Assembly: GCA_963663265.2 (NCBI GenBank)
Contig: CAXXXM010000002.1
Location: forward strand, 2,232,001 to 2,296,000
Origin: JAEXOD01 sp963663265
Lineage (GTDB): Bacteria > Bacteroidota > Ignavibacteria > Ignavibacteriales > Melioribacteraceae
Direction of reading: 5' to 3'
DNA: 64,000 nucleotides
The notes under the pieces are model-generated. The model was not told the origin of the DNA. It saw only the letters and a list, made by a program, of their open reading frames with translations, and did no database searches. Below are positions 63,796-64,000 of the stretch, one piece after another (positions within the stretch are counted from its first letter, which is position 1; each line of letters begins with the position of its first letter). The position numbers were made by a program, and so were the translations under genes.

Positions 63796-64000
63796 TTAAT
63801 TTTTAGGAACTCGGTTTTCTAACGATTTTTCCAAAGACAACATTTGCGAAATTTTAGCAGAATACTCTTCCTTTTTAACTTCTAAATCAGCAGTTTCTTT
63901 TTTAAGCTCTGTTATAGCAGTAGTTCCTTCCTCAACCTTTGCTTGTAAAGTTGCAAAAGTATTTTCTAAAGAAGAAATTTCTTCGTTTATGGATTTTTTC
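63796..64000 (-). CDS. C-terminus of a coiled-coil protein (continues past the window)
   Basis: The minus-strand frame is open from the window end to a TAA at 63796-63798. The last 67 residues are charged and heptad-like ('KKSINEEISSLENTFATL', 'EEGTTAITELKKETADLEV') and end 'LENRVPKN'. This indicates a coiled-coil tail; the rest and its function are outside the window. Confidence 0.7.
   Translation of the reverse strand, partial: KKSINEEISSLENTFATLQAKVEEGTTAITELKKETADLEVKKEEYSAKISQMLSLEKSLENRVPKN

Overview
The window is AT-rich bacterial chromosome. Several exported proteins carry C-terminal tails of the type IX secretion (T9SS) type A class with the signature 'NYPNPFNPST'. This signature, together with TonB-dependent receptor/carboxypeptidase-regulatory architecture, a Ccm cytochrome c system and an Rnf complex, points to the Bacteroidota/Chlorobi lineage, most likely an Ignavibacteria-like organism. 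That placement is inference; there is no rRNA or tRNA in the window.

Layout. (1) 1-428: the end of a receiver-domain protein. (2) 443-7050, minus: an unusual 1870-residue protein made of a degenerate aminotransferase fold, an intact PLP aminotransferase and a phosphoenolpyruvate-carboxylase-like module, preceded by an SPFH/band-7 protein. (3) 7365-16879, minus: a complete branched-chain amino-acid operon ilvD-ilvB-ilvN-ilvC-leuB-leuA-leuC-leuD. Ahead of it lies a 63-codon leader peptide rich in Ile/Leu/Val with mutually exclusive antiterminator and terminator hairpins, i.e. a classical attenuator. An exported acetolactate decarboxylase lies just upstream. (4) 18050-30160: repeat-rich accessory DNA with two-hairpin palindromic elements, a duplicated pair of lipoprotein genes, an IS1182-like insertion sequence between them, and a giant T9SS-exported putative metalloprotease. 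(5) 30163-33822: ccmC-ccmD-ccmE-ccmF, with a Cys-type CcmE. (6) 33863-41573: an outer-membrane protein, a ParA-like ATPase that ends in a T9SS-tail-like domain, then rpmH-rnpA-yidC, a patatin/POTRA/barrel protein and a small TPR-like protein. (7) 41684-44652: a TonB-dependent receptor and a TetR regulator with its likely operator. (8) 45082-50761: a T9SS-tailed phosphodiester glycosidase, a GTGAC-word minisatellite, and a sodium:solute symporter with a small membrane partner. (9) 51293-58598: rnfCDGEA-apbE-rnfB, a duplicated intergenic repeat block, then an RseC-like protein. (10) 58601-61145: an ECF sigma factor, candidate anti-sigma factor and DUF4252-like protein, divergent from a small outer-membrane barrel. 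(11) 61461-64000: a protein made almost entirely of TPRs, a further repeat cluster and the end of a coiled-coil gene.

The most unusual items are the aminotransferase-PEPC fusion, the ilv/leu attenuator, the ParA-T9SS tail fusion, and the family of two-hairpin repeats whose linkers and loops are conserved while their stems change in a compensated way. All motif assignments come from reading the sequence; no database search was run.
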